From the NCBI GenBank assembly GCA_051117315.1, contig JBNPEA010000104.1, positions 1 through 32,494 on the forward strand: 32,494 bases of DNA, read 5' to 3'. The notes below the pieces were generated by a model. It saw nothing but the letters and a program-made list of their open reading frames with translations, searched no databases and had not been told where the DNA came from. Of this stretch, positions 8,526 to 16,826 are shown one piece after another; position 1 is the stretch's first letter, and each line of letters begins with the position of its first letter. A program made the translations under genes and the position numbers. The DNA comes from Salinarimonas sp051117315. GTDB lineage: Bacteria; Pseudomonadota; Alphaproteobacteria; Rhizobiales; Beijerinckiaceae.

Positions 8526-9497
8526 TCACCCGCGCCCGTGCGGCGCCTCGAGGTCGAGCTCGGGGCCGAGCGGCACGATCCGCGAGGGGTTCACGCTCTC
8601 GTGGCTCTGGTAGTAGTGCCGCTTGATGTGGCCGAAGTCGCAGGTCTCGGCGACGCCGCGCACCTGGTAGAGCTCGCGCAGGTAGCCGGACAGGTTCGGG
8701 TAATCGACGATGCGCCGAATGTTGCACTTGAAGTGCCCGACATAGACCGGGTCGAACCGCACCAGCGTCGTGAACAGCCGCCAGTCCGCCTCGGTGATCG
8801 CCTCGCCGACGAGGTAGCGGCTCTCCGACAGGCGCTCCTCCAGCCAGTCCAGCGTCGCGAAGAGCGGGCGCACCGCCTCCTCGTAGGCTGCCTGCGTGGT
8901 GGCGAAGCCGGACTTGTAGACGCCGTTGTTGACGTCGTCGTAGACGCGGGCGTTGACCGCGTCGATCTCCTCGCGCAGCGCCCCGGGGTAAAAATCCCCC
9001 GGCGTGGCGCCGACCCCGTCGAAGGCGGAGTTCAGCATGCGGATGATCTCCGCGCTCTCGTTCGAGACGATGGTGCCGCGGGCCTTGTCCCACAGCACGG
9101 GCACGGTGACGCGGCCGGTGTAGTGCGGATCGGCAGCGGTGTAGACCTCGTGCATCACCCGCGCGCCGTTGACCGCATCCGGGATCACGCCCTCGCCTTG
9201 CGCGAAGGTCCAGCCCTCCTCACCCATGAACCAGTGCACGACCGAGAGCGAGATCATCTCCTCCAGGCCCTTGAGCCGGCGGAAGATGAGGGTGCGGTGC
9301 GCCCACGGGCAGGCGAGGCTCACGTAGAGGTGATAGCGCCCCGGCTCCGCCGCGAAGCCGCCCTCGCCGGAGGGGCCGGGCGCGCCGTCCGGCGTGATCC
9401 AGCTGCGGAAACGGGATTGCTGGCGCTGGAAGCGCCCGCCCGTGGATGAGGTGTCGTACCACCGGTCCTGCCAGCGGCCGTCGACGAGGAGGCCCAT
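8526..9497 (-). CDS. Glutathionyl-hydroquinone reductase (Xi-class GST, YqjG/PcpF type)
   Basis: Reduces glutathionyl-hydroquinones to hydroquinones, releasing glutathione disulfide, in the cytoplasm. The ATG at 9497 follows AAGGA at normal spacing and gives 323 residues, normal for the family. The catalytic motif LACPWAHRT holds Cys63; the CPWAHR sequence is typical of this class. Further marks are TVPVLWDK, SNESAEIIRMLN, the C-terminal-domain stretch VNNGVYKSGFA, and IVDYPNLSGYLRELYQ. It diverges from an exported MsrA, with 174 bp between starts; both deal with oxidative or electrophile damage. The exact substrate cannot be read from sequence. Confidence 0.92.
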   Translation of the reverse strand: MGLLVDGRWQDRWYDTSSTGGRFQRQQSRFRSWITPDGAPGPSGEGGFAAEPGRYHLYVSLACPWAHRTLIFRRLKGLEEMISLSVVHWFMGEEGWTFAQGEGVIPDAVNGARVMHEVYTAADPHYTGRVTVPVLWDKARGTIVSNESAEIIRMLNSAFDGVGATPGDFYPGALREEIDAVNARVYDDVNNGVYKSGFATTQAAYEEAVRPLFATLDWLEERLSESRYLVGEAITEADWRLFTTLVRFDPVYVGHFKCNIRRIVDYPNLSGYLRELYQVRGVAETCDFGHIKRHYYQSHESVNPSRIVPLGPELDLEAPHGRG

Positions 9498-9621
9498 CGG
9501 TCCGGTCCTTTCGCGGTGTCGTGTCCCATGATCGTGTACGCAAGGAACAGCGCGCGGACCAGGAGGTTCGCTTGCACCGACGCGAAGGGAGGCTTGCGGG
9601 TCGCATTGCGCGCGGGCGGCT

Positions 9622-9640
9622 TCGCCCCACATAGGGGCGA
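9622..9640. promoter_or_regulatory. Inverted repeat upstream of msrA
   Basis: TCGCCCC and GGGGCGA form a perfect 7-bp inverted repeat around ACATA, 31 bp before the msrA start. It may be an operator or simply a hairpin in the leader; no regulator is linked to it. Confidence 0.3.
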
Positions 9641-9671
9641 CACGGACGAGATCCGCCGAGGAGGCCAAGCC

Positions 9672-10298
9672 ATGTCCCGCACCATGCTCGCCGCGCTCGC
9701 CGCAGCCGCCCTGATCGCCGCGCCCGCCGCGGCGCAGGAGACCGACGACACCGCCCGCGCCGTCCTCGCCGGCGGCTGCTTCTGGTGCGTCGAGGCCGAT
9801 TTCGACAAGGTGCCCGGCGTGATCGAGACGACCTCGGGCTATGTCGGCGGCAGCACCGAGAATCCGACCTACGAGCAGGTCGTCGCCGGCGGGACCGGCC
9901 ACGCCGAGGCGGTGGAGATCGTCTACGACCCGGATGTCGTCAGCTACGAGGAGCTGCTGCACGTCTTCTGGCGCACGATCGACCCGCTCACCGCCGGGGC
10001 GCAGTTCTGCGACGTGGGGGAATCCTACCGCTCGGCGATCTTCCCGCTGACGGAGGAGCAGAAGGCGCTGGCCGAGGCCTCGAGGCAGGACGTCGCCGCG
10101 CGCTTCGACGAGCCGATCGCCACGCGCGTCGAGGAGCCGACCACGTTCTGGGAGGCCGAGGCGTACCACCAGGACTACTACGAGAAGAACCCGCTCGCCT
10201 ACCGCTTCTACCGCTGGAACTGCGGCCGCGACGCCCGGGTCGAGGCGCTGTGGGGCGAGGAGGCCGGCGGGCTCGACATCTTCGAGGGGCGCAGCTGA
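9672..10298 (+). CDS. msrA: Peptide-methionine (S)-S-oxide reductase MsrA, exported
   Basis: Repairs the S-form of oxidised methionine. The ATG at 9672 is chosen by GAGGAGG 8 bp upstream and because it opens a clear signal peptide, an Ala/Leu core ending APAAAQE near residue 23; 208 residues in all. The catalytic motif GGCFWCVEADF holds Cys36 (nucleophile). VVAGGTGHAEAVEIVYDP, FWRTIDP and QFCDVGESYRSAIF are family motifs. The second Cys of the RWNCGRD tail is a probable resolving residue. The signal peptide indicates periplasmic repair, which would need a membrane electron donor of the DsbD/CcdA type not seen here. It is convergent with the LacI-type regulator, 9 bp apart. Confidence 0.95.
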   Translation: MSRTMLAALAAAALIAAPAAAQETDDTARAVLAGGCFWCVEADFDKVPGVIETTSGYVGGSTENPTYEQVVAGGTGHAEAVEIVYDPDVVSYEELLHVFWRTIDPLTAGAQFCDVGESYRSAIFPLTEEQKALAEASRQDVAARFDEPIATRVEEPTTFWEAEAYHQDYYEKNPLAYRFYRWNCGRDARVEALWGEEAGGLDIFEGRS

Positions 10299-10307
10299 GG
10301 CTGACGT

Positions 10308-11381
10308 TCACGCGCTGCGGGCGGGCATGGCCGGCGCCGCAGGCGCCGCGGTCGAGGCGCGCACGACGAGGCTGGTCGGCAGGATGACGTGCTCGCGCGC
10401 GCCCGAGAGCAGCATGCGCGCCGCCTCGCGACCCTTGTCCTCCACCGGCTGGCGGATCGTGGTCAGCGGCGGCGCGGCGCGCTCGGCCTGCGGCACGTCG
10501 TCGAAGCCGACGATCGAGACGTCCTCGGGCACGCGCAGGCCCCGCCGCGCCAGGGCGGCGTAGGCGCCGAGCGCCATCGTGTCCGACATCGCGAGCAGCG
10601 CCGTCGGATGCGCCGCGCCCGGAGCGTACATCGCGGCGATCGCCTCCTCCACCGAGGGCGCGTCGTTCAGGCACTCGTAGGCGGTGACCTCGCCCGGCGC
10701 GACGCCCGCCTCGGCGAAGGCGTCGCGGTAGCCGAGCAGGCGCGCGCGGGGCGTGGTGAAGCGGATCTCGGCGAAGCGGGCGTCGTCGATGAAGCCGGTT
10801 CGCTCGCGGTCGTCGACCTCCAGCGAGAGGATGCCGATGCGCCGGTGGCCGAGCCCGACGACGTGCCGCGCCGCCTCGGCCGACGCCTTGCGGTCGTCGA
10901 CGTCGACGGCACCGGCGCCCGGCACGTCCCCCGAATCGACCGCGACGAAGGGCAGGCCGCGGCGCCGCGCGAGCTCGACGAGGCGATTCTCCTCGCTGAT
11001 GCAGAACAGGATGAAGCCGTCGACGATGGCGGTCTCGATCGACCAGCCGTCCCGCCGCTCGGCGTCGGCGGAGACGATGGTGAGGCCCATGTGCGCCTCG
11101 TCGCAGATCTCGGCGATGCCGGAGATCAGCTTCTGGGCGAACGGGTCGTTGACGATGTAGTGCAGGCTCGCGTCCGCCACGACGGCGATGAGGTCGGAGC
11201 GGCCGGAGCGCAGCACGCGACCCGCCGGCGCGGGGCCGCGGAAGCCGATCCTCTTCGCCGCGGCGAGGACCCGCTCGCGCAGTTCCTCGCGCACCAGCTC
11301 GGGGCGGTTGAAGACGTTCGACACGGTGCCCTGGGACACACCCGCGAGCACCGCCACGTCCTTGAGCCGTGCCTTCTTCAT
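10308..11381 (-). CDS. LacI-family transcriptional regulator
   Basis: DNA-binding repressor with a periplasmic-binding-protein-like effector domain. The ATG at 11381 has GAGG about 5 bp upstream and opens directly on the HTH, KARLKDVAVLAGVSQGTVSN, with the hinge helix VLAAAKRIGF ending near residue 47. The length of 357 is normal. The ligand domain shows the usual VDVDDRKASAEAARHVVGLG and SIVGFDDVPQAERAAPPLTT. Two near-identical palindromes lie just upstream (11403-11416 and 11463-11476), which suggests autoregulation. The effector and target genes are unknown. The nearest sugar-acid catabolic cluster (13-20 kb) is a candidate target, but I see no matching operator there. Confidence 0.92.
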   Translation of the reverse strand: MKKARLKDVAVLAGVSQGTVSNVFNRPELVREELRERVLAAAKRIGFRGPAPAGRVLRSGRSDLIAVVADASLHYIVNDPFAQKLISGIAEICDEAHMGLTIVSADAERRDGWSIETAIVDGFILFCISEENRLVELARRRGLPFVAVDSGDVPGAGAVDVDDRKASAEAARHVVGLGHRRIGILSLEVDDRERTGFIDDARFAEIRFTTPRARLLGYRDAFAEAGVAPGEVTAYECLNDAPSVEEAIAAMYAPGAAHPTALLAMSDTMALGAYAALARRGLRVPEDVSIVGFDDVPQAERAAPPLTTIRQPVEDKGREAARMLLSGAREHVILPTSLVVRASTAAPAAPAMPARSA

Positions 11382-11402
11382 CACACCTCGTCTACCAAGC
11401 CG

Positions 11403-11416
11403 GTGAAACGATTCAA
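11403..11416. promoter_or_regulatory. Putative LacI-family operator O2
   Basis: GTGAAACGATTCAA matches the perfect palindrome at 11463-11476 at 12 of 14 positions, with the central CG typical of LacI-family operators. It lies 22 bp before the regulator's start codon. Confidence 0.55.
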
Positions 11417-11462
11417 GGAACCCTTGACGCCGATCGCCATCGGTGCCATATCCGCCACGTGC

Positions 11463-11476
11463 TTGAATCGATTCAA
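11463..11476. promoter_or_regulatory. Putative LacI-family operator O1 (perfect palindrome)
   Basis: TTGAATCGATTCAA is a perfect 14-bp palindrome with central CG, 60 bp centre-to-centre from O2. Read on the minus strand its TTGAAT could serve as the -35 of the regulator's promoter, with GGATAT 17 bp on, so binding would block transcription. It also lies 77 bp upstream of the small plus-strand ORF at 11553. Confidence 0.6.
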
Positions 11477-11552
11477 CATGCCCGCGATCACGCCGATCCG
11501 GGCATCGATGAGAGCACGGCAGCAAAGGCTCACAGATTCAGGAGATTGAGCC

Positions 11553-11723
11553 ATGATCCCCGCAACCTTCCTCTATCCCTGGCTCGTCAACGCGGACGAA
11601 CCGACCCGCGCGACCGACGGCGATCTCTCCCGCCGGGCGCTGCGCACGCCCTGGATCGCCCATGCTCGCGGCATCCAGTACGCCTGCGCGGTGGTGGCGG
11701 CCGTCGTCTTCCTCGGCGGCTGA
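11553..11723 (+). CDS. Small membrane-associated protein, 56 residues (hypothetical)
   Basis: A short ORF that looks real because AGGAG lies 8 bp before the ATG and the protein ends in a hydrophobic helix, YACAVVAAVVFLGG. The N-terminal part (MIPATFLYPWLVNADEPTRA) is followed by a basic stretch with RRALRTPW. One transmembrane segment at the C-terminus is likely. It is divergent from the LacI-type regulator, and the two operators lie in between, so it may be a regulated target. I do not recognise a family. Confidence 0.45.
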   Translation: MIPATFLYPWLVNADEPTRATDGDLSRRALRTPWIAHARGIQYACAVVAAVVFLGG

Positions 11724-11821
11724 CGCGCCCCAAGGCACGACCCGCTCCCGGACGCGGCGCGCTTGCGACCGTCCCGGGTGCATGCGAAGAGGAGAGGTAT
11801 CGCCTCTCGCCGGTCACCACA

Positions 11822-12571
11822 ATGCCGCATGAGCCTCCCGAGCCCGTGTTTCGCCAAGACGCAATCGTGCGAAGCGGGACCGGCCCAGAACAGACGCAAT
11901 CCGATCTCCTAGGGTGGAGCGCACGCCAGCGCCCGGCACGAGAGACCCTCGCCGGGCGCTATGTGCGTCTGGAGCCCCTCGATCCCGTCCGCCACGGCGA
12001 CGACCTCTTCGCCGCCCGCGCCGACGACCCGGAGGCCTGGCGCTACACGCCCGACGGCCCCTACCCCACCCGCGCCGCCTTCCAGGCCTGGCTCGATGCC
12101 AACAGCGTGCTGCCCGAGCAGATCTACCACGCCGTGGTGGACGTGCGGACCGGGCGCGCCGAGGGGCGCGTCTCCTTCATGCGCATGGACCCCGCCAACG
12201 GCGTGATCGAGACCGGCGCGATCCTGTTCGGGCCGCGGCTGGCGCGCACGCGCGGCGCGACGGAGGCGGTCGTCCTGCAGGCGCGCCACGTCTTCGAGGA
12301 TCTCGGCTATCGCCGGCTCGAGTGGAAGTGCGATGCGGACAACGCGCCCTCGCGCCGCGCGGCCCTGCGCCTGGGCTTCGCCTTCGAGGGCATCTTTCGC
12401 CAGCACATGGTGGTGAAGGGCCGCAACCGGGATACGGCCTGGTTCTCGATGCTCGACGGCGCATGGCCGATGCGCCGGCGCGCGCTCGAGGCTTGGCTCG
12501 ACCCGGCGAACTTCGACGAGAGCGGCCGCCAGAGGCGGTCGCTCTCGGATGTCGCGGCGGCGCTCAGGTGA
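11822..12571 (+). CDS. GNAT family N-acetyltransferase (RimJ/RimL-like)
   Basis: Acetyl-CoA-dependent acyltransferase; the substrate is unknown but could be a protein N-terminus or a small amine. 249 residues from the ATG at 11822. After a non-conserved N-terminal stretch of about 40 residues comes GRYVRLEPLDPVRHGDDLFAA, the usual RimJ/RimL opening. ARTRGATEAVVLQARHVFEDLG corresponds to the acetyl-CoA-binding loop and helix, and RRLEWKCDADNAPSRRAALRLG with FEGIFRQHMVVKGRNRDT is the C-terminal hallmark. The start is uncertain: no good Shine-Dalgarno lies before the ATG. Its last 8 bases overlap the convergent unknown gene at 12564. Confidence 0.88.
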   Translation: MPHEPPEPVFRQDAIVRSGTGPEQTQSDLLGWSARQRPARETLAGRYVRLEPLDPVRHGDDLFAARADDPEAWRYTPDGPYPTRAAFQAWLDANSVLPEQIYHAVVDVRTGRAEGRVSFMRMDPANGVIETGAILFGPRLARTRGATEAVVLQARHVFEDLGYRRLEWKCDADNAPSRRAALRLGFAFEGIFRQHMVVKGRNRDTAWFSMLDGAWPMRRRALEAWLDPANFDESGRQRRSLSDVAAALR

Positions 12572-12887
12572 TGATCTCCACGGGCACGGTGGCGATGACG
12601 GTGCCGTCCTCGAAGATCTCGACCTTCGAGAACCTCGCCGACTCTCGCGGCACGGTGCGATCGAAGCGGGCCGGGGTCCAGGTCAGGACCTGCGGGACCG
12701 TGCCGCTTGGCGGGATCATGTGCAGGTCGAGCTGCAGGACGTCCGGCCCGCCCGTCTGAGGATCGCGCTTCGCGAGCTGCGGGAGGTAGCCCGGAGTCGG
12801 CGCGAGCACCTCCCCCTCCACCGTCAGACGTGGCGGCGCAGGGGGAAACATGTTCAGCACGGCGGTCCAGTCACGCGTCTGGGTCAC
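12564..12887 (-). CDS. Small unknown protein, 107 residues
   Basis: No family recognised. A GTG start at 12887 is chosen because GAGGAGG lies 5 bp upstream; an upstream in-frame start at 12944 would add 19 residues and lacks such a site. The protein opens with TQTRDWTAVLNMFPPAPP, is rich in Pro, Thr and Val, and has alternating hydrophobic residues near the end (SKVEIFEDGTVIATVPVEII), suggesting a small beta-rich soluble domain. There is no signal peptide, no transmembrane segment and no cysteine. It is convergent with, and overlaps by 8 bp, the GNAT gene. It is not clearly linked to the SDR gene, which starts on the same strand at 13810. Confidence 0.6.
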   Translation of the reverse strand: MTQTRDWTAVLNMFPPAPPRLTVEGEVLAPTPGYLPQLAKRDPQTGGPDVLQLDLHMIPPSGTVPQVLTWTPARFDRTVPRESARFSKVEIFEDGTVIATVPVEIIT

Positions 12888-13060
12888 GGTGGCCTCCTCG
12901 TCGGGCCGGCTCCGCGTATCGGGCGCGAGGCCCGTGCCCCGCACCTGCGAGGCAGCGGATTATCCGACCCCGAGTGGCAGCTTAGCACAACTGATCAAAG
13001 CTTCGCAGCGGGAGATCGTGCGCCGGCGGCCGGCACAGGCGCCGTCGTGCGGATGCCGGC

Positions 13061-13810
13061 TCAGATGCAGCGGCCGCCGTCGACCTCCATGCACACGCCG
13101 GTGAGGAACTCCGCCTCGTCCGAGCAGAGGAACAGCGCCGCGTTGGCGATGTCGGCGGGCTGCGAGAGCCGGCCCATCGGGATGGTGGCGCGGAACTGGG
13201 CGCGGCGCTCCTCGGTGTCCTCGCCCAGGAACGTGGCGAGCATGCCGGTCTCGCCGGCGACCGGGTTGATCGCGACGACGCGGATCATCTCGGGGGCGAG
13301 CTCCACCGCCATGGCGCGGGTGAGCGTGATCGCCGCCCCCTTCGAGCCGTTGTACCAGGCGAGGCCCGGGCGCGGGCGCACGCCCGCCGTCGAGGCGATG
13401 TTGAGGATCACGCCGCCGCCGCCCTGAGTACGGAAGACCGGGATCGCGGCGTGCGCGCCGTGGAAGATCGCCTTGACATTGACGTCGTAGATCCGGTCGA
13501 ACGTCTCCTCGTCGACCTCGAGCATGGGCCGGTTGCGGTGGGCGAAGCCGGCGTTGTTGACGAGGATGTCGAGCCGCCCGAAGGCGGACACCGCCTCGTC
13601 CACCATGGCCTTGACGTCGGCCGCCTTGGTCACGTCGGCGCGCACGAAGCGCGCCCCCGCGCCGATCTCGCCGGCGACGCGGCGGCCGCCCTCCTCGGCG
13701 ATGTCGCCGACCACCACCTTCGCGCCCTCGCGCGCGAACAGCTTCGCCATCCCCTCGCCGAACCCGGAGCCGGCTCCGGTGATGACGGCGACCTTGCCTG
13801 CCAGACGCAT
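13061..13810 (-). CDS. SDR family NAD(P)-dependent dehydrogenase/oxidoreductase
   Basis: Classical short-chain dehydrogenase that oxidises an alcohol, probably of a sugar or sugar acid. The ATG at 13810 has AGGAGG 7 bp upstream; 249 residues. The Rossmann motif TGAGSGFG is at 11-18; Asp36 after the second strand (VVVGDI) favours NAD over NADP. NNAGF is at 85-89, and the catalytic set is Asn111, Ser140, Tyr153 and Lys157 (YNGSK). It ends with EVDGGRCI. It is the last gene of the otnK-TRAP-aldehyde dehydrogenase cluster and is separated from it by 275 bp with two inverted repeat elements. A role in making the 3-oxo acid for the OtnK-type kinase is plausible but only inferred. Confidence 0.93.
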   Translation of the reverse strand: MRLAGKVAVITGAGSGFGEGMAKLFAREGAKVVVGDIAEEGGRRVAGEIGAGARFVRADVTKAADVKAMVDEAVSAFGRLDILVNNAGFAHRNRPMLEVDEETFDRIYDVNVKAIFHGAHAAIPVFRTQGGGGVILNIASTAGVRPRPGLAWYNGSKGAAITLTRAMAVELAPEMIRVVAINPVAGETGMLATFLGEDTEERRAQFRATIPMGRLSQPADIANAALFLCSDEAEFLTGVCMEVDGGRCI

Positions 13811-13867
13811 GTCGTTTCCTCCTGATGAGATCCGTCGTGCCGCGCCGCCGATGAAGGCCGCCGCGGG

Positions 13868-13911
13868 TCTCCCCTCTCCCTCGTGGAGAGGGGTCGGGGG
13901 TGTGGGGTGGG
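13868..13911 (+). repeat. REP-like palindromic element, copy 1a
   Basis: A 44-bp element with an inner hairpin (CCCCTCTCC ... GGAGAGGGG) followed by a GGGGGTGTGGGG tail. An inverted copy lies at 13983-14027. Together they could form a large cruciform between the SDR and aldehyde dehydrogenase genes. Confidence 0.75.
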
Positions 13912-13982
13912 CAGAACTCGGGAGACGTCGATGCCAAGCGGCGGCGGAGCAGGCCGGCATCAATGGCGAGCCATATCCCGAA

Positions 13983-14027
13983 CGCCCCACACCCCCCGCC
14001 CCTCTCCGCGAGGGAGAGGGGAGCTCC
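13983..14027 (-). repeat. REP-like palindromic element, copy 1b (inverted)
   Basis: Reverse-complement copy of 13868-13911 with few changes, again with the CTCTCC/GGAGAG inner stem. About 70 bp of unique sequence separates the two. Similar elements recur at 17400-17436 and 17488-17527. Confidence 0.75.
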
Positions 14028-14085
14028 CGATCGCGTGCCGTCAGTGTCGCGGCTTACCGGTCACCCGTATTCCCTCGGTTGAACG

Positions 14086-15531
14086 TCACTCGTACTTCAC
14101 CGCTACCGTCTTCAGCTGGGCGAAGCCGTAGAGGGCCTCGAAGCCCTTCTCGCGGCCGTGGCCGGACTTGCCGACGCCGCCGAAGGGCAGCTCGACGCCA
14201 CCGCCGGCCCCGTAATTGTTGATGAAGACCTGCCCGGCGCGCAGGCGCTTGGCCATGCGCAGCTGGCGCCCCCCGTCGCGGGTCCAGACGCCGGCGACGA
14301 GGCCGAAGTCGGTGCCGTTGGCGATCGCGATCGCCTCGTCCTCGCCCTCGAACGGGATCAGCGAGAGGACCGGCCCGAAGATCTCGTCGCGAGCGAGCTC
14401 GGCCTCGGCGTCGACCGGGCCGAACAGGGCGGGCGCGACGTAGAAGCCGCCGGCGGGCGCGTCGTCGAGCACCCGGCCGCGGGCGAGGATCCTGGCGCCG
14501 CCGGCCTCGGCGCGCTCGATGAAGCCCTTCACGCGGTCGCGCTGGCGGGCGTTGACGATGGGGCCGACGTCGGGATCGTCGAGCGCGGGGCCGACGGTCA
14601 GCGCCGAGAACCGCTCGACGAGCGCCGAGACGACCTCGTCCCAGATCGGCCTCTCGATCAGGATGCGCGAGCCGGCCGAGCAGGTCTGGCCGGCGTTCTG
14701 CACGGAGGCGCGCACCAGGAACGGCAGCGCCGCCTCGAGATCGGCATCGGCGAAGACGAGCTGGGGCGACTTGCCGCCGAGCTCGAGCGTGACGGGCACG
14801 ACGTTGCGCGCCGCCATCTCCTGAATCTTCTGGCCCACCAGCACGGAGCCCGTGAAGGAGACGTGCGCCACGTCCGGATGCGAGGCCAGCGGGGCGCCGG
14901 CCTCCTCGCCCCAGCCGGTGACGATGTTGAGCGCGCCCTCGGGCAGGCCGGCCTCGAGCGCGATCTTGCCGATCATCAGCGCGGTGAGCGAGGCGTCCTC
15001 GCCCGGCTTGACGACGCAGGCGTTGCCCATGGCCAGCGCGGCGCCGACAGAACGGCCGATGATCTGCATCGGGTAGTTCCACGGCACGATGTGGCCGGTG
15101 ACGCCGTGGCGCTCGTACCAGGTCATGACCTGGTAGCCCGCCTGGTAGGGGATCGTGTCGCCGTGGACCTTGTCCGCAGCGCCGCCGTAGAACTCGAAAT
15201 AGCGCGCGCAGGCGAGCGCGTCGGCCTTGGCCTGGGCGTGCGGCTTGCCGACGTCGCGCGCCTCCAGGATGGCGAGATCGGTGGCGCGATCGAGGATGCC
15301 CTCGGCGATGCGCATCAGGATGCGCCCGCGTTCTGTCGCGGTCATGCGGCCCCAGGGGCCGTCGAGCGCCGCCTTTGCGGCCTTCACCGCGGCCTCGACA
15401 TCCGCCGCGCGGCCGCGGGCGAGCTCGCCGAGCGGCTCGCCGGTGGAGGGATCGAGGACGGGGATGCGCTCGCCCGCGGCGGCGTCCTGGAAGACGCCGC
15501 CGATCAGCAGCTTGGGCGCGGGAACGGTCAT
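14086..15531 (-). CDS. NAD(P)-dependent aldehyde dehydrogenase
   Basis: Oxidises an aldehyde to the acid; the substrate is probably a sugar-derived aldehyde, judging by neighbours. 481 residues from the ATG at 15531, a normal length. Catalytic residues are in place: Asn152 in VPWNYPM, Glu250 in ELGGKSP and Cys284 in GQTCSAGSR. The cofactor motif FTGSVLVG is at 226-233, and EIFGPVL and the C-terminal LPFGGVGKSGHGREKG are present. It begins 14 bp after the TRAP large permease stop, so it belongs to the same transcript. Betaine-aldehyde-type or aldose-type specificity cannot be told apart from sequence. Confidence 0.93.
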   Translation of the reverse strand: MTVPAPKLLIGGVFQDAAAGERIPVLDPSTGEPLGELARGRAADVEAAVKAAKAALDGPWGRMTATERGRILMRIAEGILDRATDLAILEARDVGKPHAQAKADALACARYFEFYGGAADKVHGDTIPYQAGYQVMTWYERHGVTGHIVPWNYPMQIIGRSVGAALAMGNACVVKPGEDASLTALMIGKIALEAGLPEGALNIVTGWGEEAGAPLASHPDVAHVSFTGSVLVGQKIQEMAARNVVPVTLELGGKSPQLVFADADLEAALPFLVRASVQNAGQTCSAGSRILIERPIWDEVVSALVERFSALTVGPALDDPDVGPIVNARQRDRVKGFIERAEAGGARILARGRVLDDAPAGGFYVAPALFGPVDAEAELARDEIFGPVLSLIPFEGEDEAIAIANGTDFGLVAGVWTRDGGRQLRMAKRLRAGQVFINNYGAGGGVELPFGGVGKSGHGREKGFEALYGFAQLKTVAVKYE

Positions 15532-15545
15532 CGGGTCGCGCTCTC

Positions 15546-16820
15546 TCAATAAGCGAGGTTGCGGAAGAACAGCGTCAGCTCGGGAACGTAGGTGATCACC
15601 ATCAGGCAGGTCACCACCACGAGGACGAAGGGTACGAGATGGCGGATGATCCGCTCCAGGGGAACTTGCGCCACCTGGCATGCGGCGAAGAGATTGACCC
15701 CGAAGGGCGGCGTGATCATCCCGAGCGCGAGGTTGACCACCATGATCAACCCGAAATGGACGGGGTCGACCCCGAAGGCGATCGCCACGGGCACGAGGAT
15801 CGGCGCGAGCACGATGATCGCCGCCGAGGTCTCGATGAACATGCCCACCAGGAACAGGAACACGTTCACCGCGAGCAGGAACATCGCCGGGTCGGAGACG
15901 ACGCTCGTGATCCAGGCGGAGATCGCGGCGGGCACGCCGGCGCGGGTGATCAGGAAGGAGAACAGGCCGGCCGCCGCGATGATGAACATGATGATCGTGG
16001 ACGCGATCACCGAGCGGCGCAGCACGCCGACGAGGTCGCGCCAGGAGATGGCGCGATAGACCAGCGTGCCGACGATGAGCGCATAGACCACGGCCACCAC
16101 GGAGGCCTCGGTCGGCGTGAACACGCCTTGGTAGATGCCGCCGATGATGATCACCGGCATCAGCAGCGCCCAGGCCGCCTCCCTGGTGGCGGCGCCGAGC
16201 GGCAGGCGGCCCACGTGGTCCTCCTTGCCCCAGCCGTTGATGCGGCAGGCGACGAGGACGTAGACGATCAGCGCCGCGCCGATGAGCAGGCCCGGGCCGA
16301 TGCCGCCGACGAAGAGCTCGCCGATCGAGACCTCGGCCGCGACGCCGTACAGGATCAGCGGGATCGAGGGCGGGATGATCACGCCGAGCTCCGCCGAGGT
16401 CGCCTGCAGGCTCGCGCCGAAGCCCTTGGGGTAGCCGTGCTTGACCATGGCGGGGATGATGATCGCGCCGATGGCGAAGGTGGTCGCCACCGAGGATCCC
16501 GAGACCGAGGCGAAGATCATGCAGGTGAGCACGCACGACGCCGCGAGCCCGCCCTGCACGCCGCCCACCAGCGCCTTGGCGAACTCGACGAGCCGCCGCG
16601 AGATGCCGCCCGCCTCCATCAGGTTGCCGGCGAGGATGAAGAAGGGGATCGCCATCAGCGGGAACGAGTCGATCGTCGTCATCAGCTTCTGCGCGACGAG
16701 GACGAGCGGCAGCGGCGTGAAGACCGCGATGCCGCCGATGGAGGCGGCGAGGATGGCGATCGCGATGGGGGTGCCGAGCGCGATGAAGAAGACCATGCCG
16801 GCGAGCATGAAGGTCGACAT
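15546..16820 (-). CDS. TRAP transporter large permease (DctM type)
   Basis: Membrane channel subunit of a sodium-driven TRAP importer. 424 residues, the usual size, with about twelve hydrophobic segments. Family motifs include AIPFFILAGNLMEAGGISRR (about 54-73), SGSSVATTFAIGAI near residue 112, GVIIPPSIPLILYG (about 147-160) and the late MITPPFGVNLFA. The start ATG is 6 bp after the small-permease stop, and its own stop is 14 bp before the aldehyde dehydrogenase. It works with the small permease (16827-17384) and binding protein (17535-18518). A sugar acid rather than a dicarboxylate is the likelier cargo given the kinase upstream. Confidence 0.95.
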   Translation of the reverse strand: MSTFMLAGMVFFIALGTPIAIAILAASIGGIAVFTPLPLVLVAQKLMTTIDSFPLMAIPFFILAGNLMEAGGISRRLVEFAKALVGGVQGGLAASCVLTCMIFASVSGSSVATTFAIGAIIIPAMVKHGYPKGFGASLQATSAELGVIIPPSIPLILYGVAAEVSIGELFVGGIGPGLLIGAALIVYVLVACRINGWGKEDHVGRLPLGAATREAAWALLMPVIIIGGIYQGVFTPTEASVVAVVYALIVGTLVYRAISWRDLVGVLRRSVIASTIIMFIIAAAGLFSFLITRAGVPAAISAWITSVVSDPAMFLLAVNVFLFLVGMFIETSAAIIVLAPILVPVAIAFGVDPVHFGLIMVVNLALGMITPPFGVNLFAACQVAQVPLERIIRHLVPFVLVVVTCLMVITYVPELTLFFRNLAY

Positions 16821-16826
16821 GGCGGA

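Noticed and set aside
9498..10169. N-terminal extension of the hydroquinone reductase frame across msrA
   Set aside because: It reads antisense to msrA; the ATG at 9497 has a proper ribosome site and matches the family start.
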